Source: Hyalella azteca
Taxonomy: Eukaryota > Arthropoda > Malacostraca > Amphipoda > Hyalellidae
Direction: 5' to 3'
Assembly (NCBI RefSeq): GCF_000764305.2
Contig: NW_025947115.1
Span: 1 to 64,000, forward strand
DNA: 64,000 nucleotides
Shown: positions 28,801 to 37,677 of the stretch, piece after piece
Layout of the letters: every line of letters begins with the position of its first letter
Numbering within the stretch: position 1 is the stretch's first letter
Program-made: the position numbers and the translations under genes
The notes under the pieces: model-generated
Seen by the model: the letters and a program-made list of their open reading frames with translations, nothing else
The model's database searches: none
What the model was told of the DNA's origin: nothing

Positions 28801-31800
28801 TAGAAGCAATTTACACAGAAGTAGAATTAGAAGTGTCGGCACTGAATAAATAGGCCCACGGCCTGTTGCCGATTCTTGTACTTTTCGTGACTTGATTCAC
28901 AAGGGATCCGGCCTTTGGAACCCGATCTGTCCTTAACTGACGATTGATTGAGATAGCTGCTGGACTTATTGCCTGGTCAGTAAGGTGCTATGACTGAACA
29001 TATGCTCCTGCATAGCTTTGTCTAGTCTGTTTTTGAAGATGTTCATACTCGGGGCGTCAACGATGCTATCAGGGAGGCTGTTCCACATGTCGGTGACTCG
29101 AAGCGAGAAGAAATGTTGTCGCATTGATGTATTACAACGCAGTTTTTTAGTTTATAGCCGTGACTCCTGGTGTTGGTTATTATTTCAAATTCTAGTAAAC
29201 CTTCAGGGACCTTGTATAAACCGTGGGTATACTTGTATACTTTAATGAGGTCACCACGCAGACGTCGATAACGGAGGCTTGGAAGCTTGTTTAGAAAAAG
29301 AGTTTTTTTCTCAAGTTCCTTTTTATGGAAATTTATTTTAATGATGTCGACCGTACATTATGGGTTCTATCGCTTGATCGTCAATTGCTTCAATTCTGTC
29401 AGATTGGGGCCGAAGTGGAATAGGCGCGAATAGGTTCAAAGGCGCGTGAATAGATTCTCTTATGAATAGGTTCCTACAAAAAGATTACAGAGAGAGGGTT
29501 GTAATGAAACACTGGTACATTTCATAATAAATTGGGAAATTCAATTTCACATATTACGTCATGAGGATCATCAGTATCATGCGGGCGGTGCGGTGAGAAA
29601 CTGCCTTCTTGACAACACGCGTGTTAATGCTCCACTTACCTAAGCGTCACTCAGAGTACAGCCGTAACATCACTTCAAACTTCGTCTCGTGATAACACAC
29701 AGAGATTAATGGCAAATTTATTTGTCATTGCTTGATATATCACTTGCAATTTACATCGAATAAATTATCCTGTACTGGCTTCAGAGCTCTGACTTCAGTG
29801 GCGAATATGGCCCTTTATGGATTCTCGTGTCGACATGACACTTGGAATATCCCTCTAAAAGTTCTATCGTGAATAATGATCAAAGTCTCTGTAGATTACA
29901 ACTTCATGTTGAGTACAGCTGTATAGTTCTCACTGTTCTACATTGATCACAGCCTGTATCGATCACAGTGGTATATTTATCCCAAACGGAAAATCTTCCA
30001 CAACTTTTAACACTACCACCTGTACACTTATCAAACCTGTGTCTCAACAAGTTAATACAATGGAAAGATTAAGCTCGAATCTTGACCCATTTAGATGATC
30101 TAATATTTCGTTGGCGATTGCAGGGCCAAACTTGGGCCGCAAATGGGCCCACAGCCATGTCAGACGTGGCGCGACTGCTGGGATGCGATCTAAAACCCGT
30201 CGGCTTAGATCGCCTCGTGAACGCTACTCACTACCGAACATCTCAACAAATTCAACCCTGTAATGCAACGAACCCCTGTTCCAGTGAGTTCATAAACATT
30301 ACCATGTTCGATTCGAAGGTTTACATGGCGCGGCTGGTGAGGCTATGTTGAGAAAATGTTATATACAGCTGTGGTTTTGTGCCTTCATTGCTTGGAACTA
30401 ACCCAGCGGAGATGAACCGTTCCTTTTATAATTGATACAATTTTTTAATGCTCCCAATTATTACCGGTAACATGTTTCTTAATGTCAGATTGCTCGCTTC
30501 TAGCATCTGTCGCGCCATGGGCCGAGGCACTTTTTAATTGTTATCAATAACAATTCTGCATGGACATGTAAGAACTATATATTTGGTTCGTTACTGTTCA
30601 GAAATTTGAACTCATTATACAAATATTCTGTTATCCGATATTCCAGAGATATTTATCAATTAAACCTAATAGTATTTAAACCAAATAAACTCACCGGTGA
30701 CTCATGGGTGGCCGTCCATCGCTTGTCGTTAGCCGCCGATGACTCGCCCTTGAAATGTGCAGACCAGACGGAGGGATGCGACTGGGTGGCACTACGGTCC
30801 AATGCCTTCATGGCCGTGCACTACGACGCGGCATATAAACTTTTTCTTGGCCCTGAGAAGAATGAAACTTCTCCACCCATACAAACTGTGAGTATAGGTC
30901 ATAGTTTACGAGACGCATAGGTACAGGAAGTGTGTCTTTATACTTGAAAAAAGAACTGATTTTAAAATTATTCACCAGCAATACATGAAGATTTACATTT
31001 GGGAGGTATTTAGAGAACAAATCTTTCAACTCTTTAGCCATAGACTCAGAAGCGGGACCAAAGTAAGGAAACTGTGAAACTGTGAAGGACCAAAGTAAGT
31101 GGCTGTACTGTGAAATTTTATAACTGTGATATGCTCACGGCAAAGAATAACTAATAAATTCTCAAAGCAATAAAAAAAAATTGGCATTCTCACGGTCAAC
31201 AAACGTTGGCATTTTCACGGCCAAAAGTAACTGTAATATTCTAACGGCCAAAATACTGAGAAATTTTCACAGCCAAGACAAACGGTGGCATTCTCACGAT
31301 GAAGAACATGTTAAATTCACACGGCAAAAAATTGTGATATTCTCAGTGACAATAACCACTGAAATATTTTCACGGTCAAAAAGCAGTGAGAGAAATTATA
31401 TCTCATGGTCGTGATGAGCAAAACATTCATATCACAGAAATTTATCGCTGGTTGGAGAGTCTGCATCTCCGCTTTAAGGATCTTATACGAACGTGGTGTC
31501 TAGTGCCAGATTAATTAAAAGTAACGACATTCAGTTCACTTTAGTTGAAATTACTGCGGGTGATCTAGACAAAGTTATGTTCAAAACCAATGTCTTAGAC
31601 AAGCTATCGAATATATATTTAATATTCATAAATACTCGTATGATGACACTCAATAACGTGTTGGAGTGTCACATTAATATATTAGTGTTAAAGGGATACA
31701 ATGCTGTTCTGCATTGCAGTACCTGTCAAAAGGTTTAACATTCAGGGTTAGAGGATAATGTTCACCGTTTACTGTGGCTACTTGTTGTTACAATACATTT

Positions 31801-31947
31801 ATTTTGCAGCTGTACCCGGACAGCCTGGGCCTGCATTTCTTCAACTACATGACCCGAGACAAGGAGGTACAGTCAGGCAGCCACATGCACAGGCTCGCCT
31901 CAGAATTCTGTCCAGTCGTCGCCAAGAAGCATCCGCTGCTCGCATGA
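22853..31947 (+). CDS. A4GALT: Alpha-1,4-glycosyltransferase, A4GALT-like (GT32), 9 exons, 5' end missing
   Basis: Type II Golgi enzyme that would transfer galactose or GlcNAc in alpha-1,4 linkage to a glycolipid or glycoprotein. Exons: 22853-22951, 23381-23507, 25026-25124, 26910-27106, 27336-27466, 28469-28567, 30124-30283, 30733-30887, 31810-31947. All junctions are GT-AG and the phases match across all eight introns, giving 400 residues to the TGA. Exon 1: basic RRWK then a membrane anchor (LLTRVALALAGLTLLVSVV). Exon 3: NVYLMETS...LCGLES, matching the family's FLETS...CAVES block. Exon 4: VWFLVTAQSLEP. Exon 5: LSDMSRVALVYKFGGLYSDM then DVIALRPL, with the DXD metal site DMD. Exon 7: WAANGPTAMSDVARLLGC, like the GxNGP block. 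Last exon: FFNYMTRDK and FCPVVAKKHPLLA. Several N-X-S/T sites fit a lumenal protein. The start codon must lie in an upstream exon not found here. Orthology within the family is not settled. Confidence 0.88.
22952..23044 (+). repeat. 21-bp repeat starting at the exon 1 splice donor
   Basis: Four and a half copies of GGGAACTGGGCACGTGTACGG; the first unit begins at the donor itself (GTGAACTGGGCACG). Confidence 0.9.
23045..23296 (+). repeat. 28-bp minisatellite, about 9 copies
   Basis: Units like GTAAACTGGGGCCGTTTATA plus AATAGTCG follow the 21-bp array without a gap. Divergence grows with distance from the exon. The array ends about 85 bp before the next exon, so it fills most of this short intron. 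Confidence 0.9.
23529..24711 (-). mobile_element. Tc1/mariner element in glycosyltransferase intron 2
   Basis: 1183 bp, ends CAGGGTCCGCCATATTTATG and CATAAATATGGCGGATCCTA, inverted over about 28 bp, flanked by TA at 23527-23528 and 24712-24713. The left end lies only 21 bp after the splice donor of exon 2. Confidence 0.92.
23654..24558 (-). pseudogene. Tc1/mariner transposase, broken
   Basis: The N-terminal part (24558-24280) has a helix-turn-helix of this superfamily (LHEKGESNSVIAKKLLIRR, ETVWKVVKKF) and a basic GRPG-like linker (RPGQGRKRS). The C-terminal part (23929-23654) has NEWPSRSPNLNPLDFSVWAI, where the final acidic residue of the DDE/D triad sits (PLD), and LEAVIKNKGVHIE at the end. 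Between them frames are shifted, and FSDEKNVTLNIA carries the first Asp. At least two frameshifts make it inactive as it stands. Confidence 0.85.
25001..25007 (+). promoter_or_regulatory. Consensus branch point before exon 3 (TACTAAC)
   Basis: TACTAAC lies 19-25 bp upstream of the acceptor of the exon at 25026, an ideal branch-point sequence and position. The acceptor itself is a tandem CAGCAG (25023-25028). Confidence 0.65.
25125..25215 (+). repeat. Degenerate GATGAGTGGT repeat directly after the exon 3 donor
   Basis: Three to four imperfect copies of GATGAGTGGTRGTGA start at the donor (AG|GTGATGATGAGTGG). Confidence 0.6.
25165..25902 (-). pseudogene. LTR-retrotransposon gag remnant in intron 3
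   Basis: Read from 25902 on the - strand: start MSESEFVADGIKLGYKDVEL, an in-frame TAG, a charged coiled coil rich in E, R and K, then TYHDGDDVAVYLRNF and WSPSEAVCARVNGF, the pattern of Ty3/gypsy-type capsid proteins. After a break at an AGT-rich microsatellite the capsid-like frame resumes (LPYEEIKSLILGSFGLTVYE; later KDQLLRFVDKSLAEHL). No protease, polymerase or LTR was recognised around it. It begins about 40 bp after exon 3. Confidence 0.65.
25903..26909. other. Intron 3 remainder, nothing recognised
   Basis: No motif or inverted ends found; contains small repeats of AGTAGTATCTCTC near 25965-26010. Confidence 0.4.
27618..27645. other. Perfect 12-bp hairpin in intron 5
   Basis: ATTCCTCGGTGT, then CGAT, then ACACCGAGGAAT. 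It lies about 150 bp after the DXD exon; no partner factor is suggested. Confidence 0.7.
27900..28045. repeat. Imperfect minisatellite, about 3 copies
   Basis: Copies of ATTGGCATGAAYGAATACAG plus GATTGATT in the same intron. Confidence 0.7.
28549..28662 (+). repeat. 38-bp tandem repeat copying the exon 6 splice donor (3 copies)
   Basis: Units at 28549, 28587 and 28625. Each holds TGTTGCTGCCAACTATAAT followed by GTGAGGGCATGTTGGGCC, that is, the last 19 bases of the exon (VAANYN) and its donor. Two extra donors therefore lie 38 and 76 bp downstream. Confidence 0.93.
28755..29291 (-). mobile_element. CR1/jockey-like LINE, 3' end, with AGAATA-type tail
   Basis: On the - strand: C-terminal region with RRLRGDLIKVYKYTH-like text, the APSMN block near 29040, and the 3' UTR (GGCCTGTTGCCGATTCTTGT as seen on +). 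The 3' terminus adjoins a microsatellite of TAGAA/GAATA units (28755-28840). Truncated at 29291. It lies in intron 6 of the glycosyltransferase. Confidence 0.85.
29292..30123. other. Intron 6 remainder, nothing recognised
   Basis: No inverted ends, array or coding motif seen. Confidence 0.4.
31120..31390. repeat. Degenerate 30-bp array in the last intron
   Basis: About nine imperfect units around ATATTCTCACGGCCAAAA. Period varies between about 27 and 33 bp. Confidence 0.75.
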
Positions 31948-31984
31948 ACGCTCCAACTCTTTCCTAGCAGCACGGGCAAGGCTG

Positions 31985-32830
31985 TTACTATGAATGAATG
32001 TGTATGTCAGTGAAAGACCTTTCTATGTGTATGTTAGTGAAAGCCATTTCTATATATATGTTAGTGAAAGCTATTCCTATGTATATGTAAGTGAAAGCCA
32101 TTCCTACGTATATGCAGTGTTCGTACCGGTCATGGAAAACCTGGAAAGTTATGGAATATGATTTTTCATTTTTCAGGCCTGGAAAACCATTGAATTTCAT
32201 TTCAGGTTATGTTATGGAAAGTCATGGAATTTGCAAATAAAAGAAGAAAAAAGGAAATTTTTTCTGTGCTGTGTGCAGTGTCAAACTGTTTGTGCAGTCT
32301 CTTGTTTCCTGCGTTCTGATTGGAGAACCAATCACGTGAGCCCGGTCACCGAGCTCCGTTGTCTTGGACAACGTTTTGATCTACAGTGGCAGCGATCCGC
32401 ATTCAGCGTGCAATTTCTACATCACCATGCCTGGAAAGTGTAAATTTCATGACTTGCGGTTATGAATAGAAGCTTATCGTGACTGGCTTGCTCGCCATCC
32501 AAAGCATGAAGGTATGGCGGTATCATGTACATTGTGTTCGAAAGACTTCTATGTGTCAAATTCAAATATGGGGAAGCAGCTTTGAAGAGCCATGCCATTT
32601 TTGAAGAGCCATGAAGATCTATGCACAGCATTTCCACGTTTGCTATTTATCTACTGTTTGAGATGATAGAATATGCACGGTTAGTCTTTCAGATATGCTA
32701 AACCTGTCGTTTACGAGTTTTGGATGTTATATTGATGGTCATGGAGAGTCATGGAATTTTGCTTTCTAAATACCGGTACGAACCCTGTATATTTTAGTGA
32801 AAGTCATTCCAATGTATATGTCAGGGTAGG
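31985..32830 (+). repeat. 27-bp minisatellite after the glycosyltransferase stop codon, interrupted
   Basis: Units like TATATGTTAGTGAAAGCCAT plus TCCTATG begin 38 bp after the TGA; four to five lie before, and one to two after, an inserted element at 32115-32787. Confidence 0.85.
32115..32787 (+). mobile_element. 673-bp element with a BED-like finger remnant
   Basis: Ends CAGTGTTCGTACCGG and CCGGTACGAACCCTG are inverted over 15 bp. TATATG precedes and TATATT follows; as the surrounding 27-bp units give the expected empty sequence (TATATGTTAGTG), a 6-bp duplication is implied. Inside, 32426-32610 reads MPGKCKFHDL then YRDWLARHPK and CTLCSKDFYVSNSNMGK, a short Cys-containing motif like the N-terminal BED-type finger of hAT-related transposases, with two stops. 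Confidence 0.75.
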
Positions 32831-33271
32831 CCGTAGGCCGATCTTAATTTTCCCATTTGCACTTGTGTCAGTGAAGGCCGATGTTCATTTTCCAATACCC
32901 GTATAGGAATGTACATTGAGTATGTCATAGAAGGCCATTCCCAATTTTGAATACTTTCTAATGCACAATGTTTTATAATATATTTGTTTACTGCAATTGT
33001 CACCACTGTCATTATAGTGCAAAGAAATACGGATGAGCAACAAAAAACAGGCTATGTCGGTTGAGTGGAGGAAGAAAATCAAGTACGAAACCCAGGCAAA
33101 TTTGTTGAATGGAGGAAAGCAACCAATTACAAAAACCATACCAGATTAGAATCGCACCGAGGATCAATGTCTTCTGGTAACGTAAGAAGTAAGGTCGATG
33201 TGAAGGGCTAATAGATGTTAGCTTGGAATAAACTCGACCGTGCATTTCTGTACCGGTAATCTTGTCCACGT

Positions 33272-33725
33272 TAGAAAGTGGAATTGCTTTTCTCATTATA
33301 CGAACAGTATAATCCCATTTAAACGGCGAAGGCTTGTTGCAGGTTGCTCGTGTGAAACAGGTTACCTACCGGTTACTACAATGTTACTTGTTACACTCAT
33401 GAAAATTGTTACTCGCCGGGTACTGGTTGATTTCGTCGTTCTGGTTGCTCGCTACCATGTCACCGGCCACTTACGAGGTCCAGGCTCTCATGATATATAG
33501 GCCATTCTTGGGATGCTGGTACTCTACGAATCTGTTCTCTTCAAAATTTTGTCAAAAAACCTAACAATGGAAGTGCCGACATGAAGATCTTTACACTCTG
33601 GACTGGTTTTTTAGATGCATTGAGAATTTCAATGATTTTCAATATTTTCTATAAAAATGATTTTAATTCTAAAGTTTTTCCTTCATTATTTCCCGACTTC
33701 TATTGCAACACGTCCGCGTTGTCAC
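33272..33725. repeat. Dispersed repeat, uninterrupted copy
   Basis: Inverted copy of the two blocks 39878-40165 and 37497-37674, which are separated there by a 2.2-kb insertion. Contains GGTTGATTTCGTCG and CTCTACGAATCTGTTCTCTTC. No coding sense seen. Confidence 0.8.
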
Positions 33726-34876
33726 GCCGCATTTCTACTGAACACTATTTCATACCTCGTACCTAGAGGCCATATTTTGTTATTATTCACGCATTTTAGT
33801 AATTTGTAAGGAAGTATGAAAATATTTCTTTTCGAAGCAGCGATCGCGTTTACTGAGCTCCACCTGCTGGCTTCCTTTCAGCCTTCATCTTATCGTCGTC
33901 CTCTTATAGAAGTTCAGGAGTTATGCACTATTTGTTAATGTGGTGATTACAAATTCTTGTTATTAATGATATTTTTTCTTCCGATCATGAGTTTTATCTA
34001 TTTCTACGTTCCGTATTTACGGACTTGCTCAATAATGTCAACTTTTTGGTTGATAAAATAGGCTAGGAATGATTGCAGGTGCTTGTTTACCTCTGGTCTG
34101 AAGGTTTTCGGGACAGCAGTTGTAGTGATCTAAGTCAGAACACATAAATAGATAAAATTAATAAGGTGTCTGTATTATATGTAACTGATGATCCAAGGTA
34201 CTGATTTGCGTTGATTTATTGTTCAAAGTTTTTGTAGGTATGACTAGAATAATCACTATTCTTCAGTCAGTATTGTTGATCTCATCAACACAGAGTTTGC
34301 TTGTAACACATAAGTACCTAATCCATTTTCTAATTGTTCCTCGTAACATAAACCGAAGTATATAGCAGGTTCTTCATAGCATAAACCTACGTAAATAGCA
34401 GGTCACAAATGCTTTTGAATTTCTACAACATGAATGTAGTCATATTTGCGCTTCACGTGCTTCACTTGTTTCTCCATCTAGCGTCTTGCATAGTTCAGCC
34501 GCCGGCTCGCCGCGCGTCGCGTCTTTCATCTGCTGTACGCTGCCCCATGTGGTACGAAGAGTGGTTATAGGTTAATAACTGGGTACTTTACCTACCTAGT
34601 TCTGTCCTGTGATGGTTACAGTTTTTATAACAATTTTCTACTTTCATATAATCATCATTAAGATTATTCCTTATTGCTAGAGATCAATGATCCTCAACTT
34701 AATCAATTCAGTAATCTGTTGCTCAACTCGGTAGGTCAAATGATAATCAACCATGATCCACCTGTGCTCGTGGTCCAACTGTTGAGCGTCATGGGTTCGT
34801 GCGTGTACCATGCCTATTGTGGGTCAGTGCCTGCCGTTACCTACGTTAGATGGACTCACCATGTCAATGGTAATTA
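33726..34876. other. No recognisable feature
   Basis: AT-rich. A GC-rich patch at 34490-34550 has no recognisable product. Confidence 0.4.
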
Positions 34877-35541
34877 AGGTGCTTGTACACTGGGGCATGT
34901 AGTGGCAGCCAGTACGACTTTAACCCATTAATGACGAGAATTATTTACTGAATTTTTTTTTGGTTTCTTGTGAGAATATTATCATTTGTGATGGTAATAA
35001 ACAAAAAATATGTTCATATATTTATTTTTCGTTGTATGTGAAAAATTATAGCTTGGTTCCATATGGAACCGCTCATAAAAGTAATCTCTTTATCGATAAA
35101 ATTCTGCATCTAACTTATAAATAATATATTTTCAGAACGAACTACTTACGTTTCTCTGCAAAGATGTCAAGCCCTCCTGTCTGACACCCGGTACTTACAA
35201 TCTTTTAATGTTAACTGAGCAGGGAGTAGTAGGTGCAGCAGAACCAAACGTTGCCAGAACACGTAAAAGATGTGTATCAAACCTACGCATCCACTAGTAT
35301 ATTGACTTGACCATACAATTTTATTATGAATCCATTTTTTTCCGCTGGTTCCAAATGGAACCGCTCGGCATTAATGGGTTAAAAGGTAACCTGTACCTAA
35401 TTACCATGCAGCAGTTCTAGTGTAAAGGGTTACCGGGTGCTTCATTTGCTAATTGCGCCTAGACTTGGTAAGGAGTGGCAGTTAGTATTAAAAAGTTCTA
35501 CTGACTACTACTATTACCTGTATTTCCGTGGACAAGCACCT
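34877..35541. mobile_element. TIR element related to the Harbinger-type element at 13043
   Basis: Left end AGGTGCTTGTACACTGGGGC, right end GTGGACAAGCACCT. TTA precedes, ATA follows. A lone end of the same family is seen at 55517-55532 (GTGTATAAGCACCT). It carries a nested element at 34924-35378. Confidence 0.55.
34924..35378. mobile_element. piggyBac-like MITE (455 bp)
   Basis: TTAA at 34920-34923 and 35379-35382; ends CCCATTAATGACGAG and CTCGGCATTAATGGG are inverted. TTAA target plus CCC/GGG ends are the piggyBac signature. No transposase. It holds the palindrome GGTTCCATATGGAACC near 35056 and a near copy (GGTTCCAAATGGAACC) by the right end. Confidence 0.8.
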
Positions 35542-35544
35542 ATA

Positions 35545-37150
35545 ATACAGGGGTTGGACATAATAAGGAAAATACTTAACATTTTGAAATCATAATTTTT
35601 GAACACGTAAAAACAACAAAACTTTACATATTTTAAAGTTTTATTTTTTATTATTCTCTTAATTGATATTTTATACTTAAACGATATATATAGAAAATTT
35701 TTGTCGCTATAGCCATTTAAAAATGACGAACCTCTCTGAGTCTCATCAAAGAGTCCAAATTGTTGGTGATCGTATAGCAGGTTCTAGTCACACTAACAAT
35801 CCGCAATTTGTATTTATCAATACCCGGACAATTGATACAGTAATTACCACAAAAGGTGGACTTACACAATCAACGCTAATATACATTTTGTGGATTTTTA
35901 AGGAACTTCCCTTATTTTGTCCAATTCTTGAATGTACGCTCTCATAAAAAGCGCAAAGATCGAAATTTATTAAATGTGCTGGATGAAATGACTTTTATTA
36001 CCAAGTTAATTTCAAAAGATAGTAATTTTTCGCAATTAATTGTGACGAAGTGTAAGTAATTGGGAACTACCCTTGACAACGTATGTAGGACCTGATGAGG
36101 TAAGTCTTGTCAATGATTGCCTTTAGCTTAAGAAATTCCGAAAGCCATATAAGACTTGCTGTAAAAAACTATTAAAATGACTTTGGTTGCAAAATACCTG
36201 AGAGTGTAACTCATTTCTGTCAGGATTTCAGCTGGAAGATGGCAAACAAGAAGGCAAGGAAAAATTGCGCCGTAAACACTATACCCGGCGTCAGAGAGAA
36301 AGTGTATATGTAATGAAGTTGTTGCTTCCTCGGGTTTGTATCTCACTCGTCTCAGGTACCTTCCTTGAAGCGCTCCTATCAACCATTAACATTTTATTTA
36401 AACAAGACTATATTGAATAGTTAATAAATTGATAAAAAGGAACGTAATCAAAGAAACACTAAATCTATACACTTGGCATAATGGATGCCCTATACTGGTA
36501 GCGGCTTGACAAGAGATCAGGACTCCCTCTTGATCCGAGAGCTCCCAGACGGGACCTTCATTCTCGATCTTTAATATTAGTCTGGCTTACGGCCCGCCCT
36601 CCAGAAGCTCTAACTGAATCAAGCTCCGCAACCCTACACTTTAAACAAATTATAGTTCATGACTGACCGGTCTGTACGGCAAATACGCAATGACAATCAC
36701 AGCTGATGAATTGATTTCTAATTTATGCCATATTTCTAATTTATGCCATAACCAATCATTTGATTCAATACTATATTCGAAGAATAAATTAGCGGCGTAA
36801 CTCACCAACGAAGGCAGTGGTTGTCAGTTATACTAAAGTCACTAAATTGCGCTAAAGCGAGTTGACAATGCCGTTACATGGGTTGCTCACTGTATGACTA
36901 CTGGCTACCAACTGACAGGTCGCGGTCGGTCCTAACTGTTGTCGCCTCACATTCAGTGCCTTCTAGAACTTAATTTTAGACCCTTACATTAGGGAGCGCA
37001 GCCGTGGGTAACAAAATTGACTCGAAAACAGGCCCTGGGCCCAACGCCAACCATCAACATGAAATATCTACACATAGCCTCAGATCAATGAGCCGTGGGT
37101 AACTCCGGCTAACAGTAAATCCGCTTTGCACAACACAGCCACTGCTTCAC
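35545..37150. other. No recognisable feature
   Basis: Short frames only, no family recognised. Confidence 0.4.
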
Positions 37151-37153
37151 AGA

Positions 37154-37253
37154 GCCGGAGCGCAACAGGCCCTACCGCAACAGGCGGCGCAGGTTAGGTT
37201 AGGTTACGTTACGTTAGGAGTAGCTGTTGCGGTAGGGCCTGCTGCGCTCCGGC
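37154..37253. repeat. Long hairpin enclosing TTAGG-type repeats
   Basis: Arms 37154-37183 and 37224-37253 pair at 29 of 30 positions (GCCGGAGCGCAACAGGCCCT...). The 40-base loop holds AGGTTAGGTTAGGTTACGTT, units of the arthropod telomere repeat and variants. Confidence 0.85.
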
Positions 37254-37364
37254 CAGTTGGCATCCGGCCTGCATGCGCTCCGGCCTGTGACTGAACTGCG
37301 CTGTATTGGTGGGCGCTTTGTGTCAAAAGCCGTGAAGATGCCCGGCTGCGTTACGCTCGGGAAG

Positions 37365-37450
37365 GTATATGAATAGCACTGTGGACTTGGGCTATGCTGA
37401 CCTCTAGGTATATGAATAGCACTGTGGACTTGGGCTATGCTGACCTATAG
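37365..37450. repeat. 43-bp tandem duplication
   Basis: Two near-identical copies of GTATATGAATAGCACTGTGG plus ACTTGGGCTATGCTGACCT. Confidence 0.85.
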
Positions 37451-37677
37451 GTATCCACCCTTTGCACTATATACCACTTCATTGCGAGAACTAAAACTCG
37501 TAAGTTGGAACACTTCCGCATTCGTGTTGCGATAGACGTTGAGATATTATAAATGAAAACATTATTTGAGTAGAATCATTTTCATAGAAAATATCGAAAA
37601 TAGTCATTGAGAGTCTCAATATATTCGAAAGACCAGTCCAGGGTGTAAAGATCCACTCTTCGTCACTTCTAGCGTTA

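Noticed and set aside
30284..30340. Longer version of the glycosyltransferase exon 7, ending at 30338
   Set aside because: The frame stays open to a GTGAGG, but only the earlier GTGAGT donor at 30284 matches the phase of the next exon.
37184..37223. Chromosome-end telomere array
   Set aside because: Only about five units, partly variant, enclosed in a hairpin and flanked by ordinary sequence on both sides.
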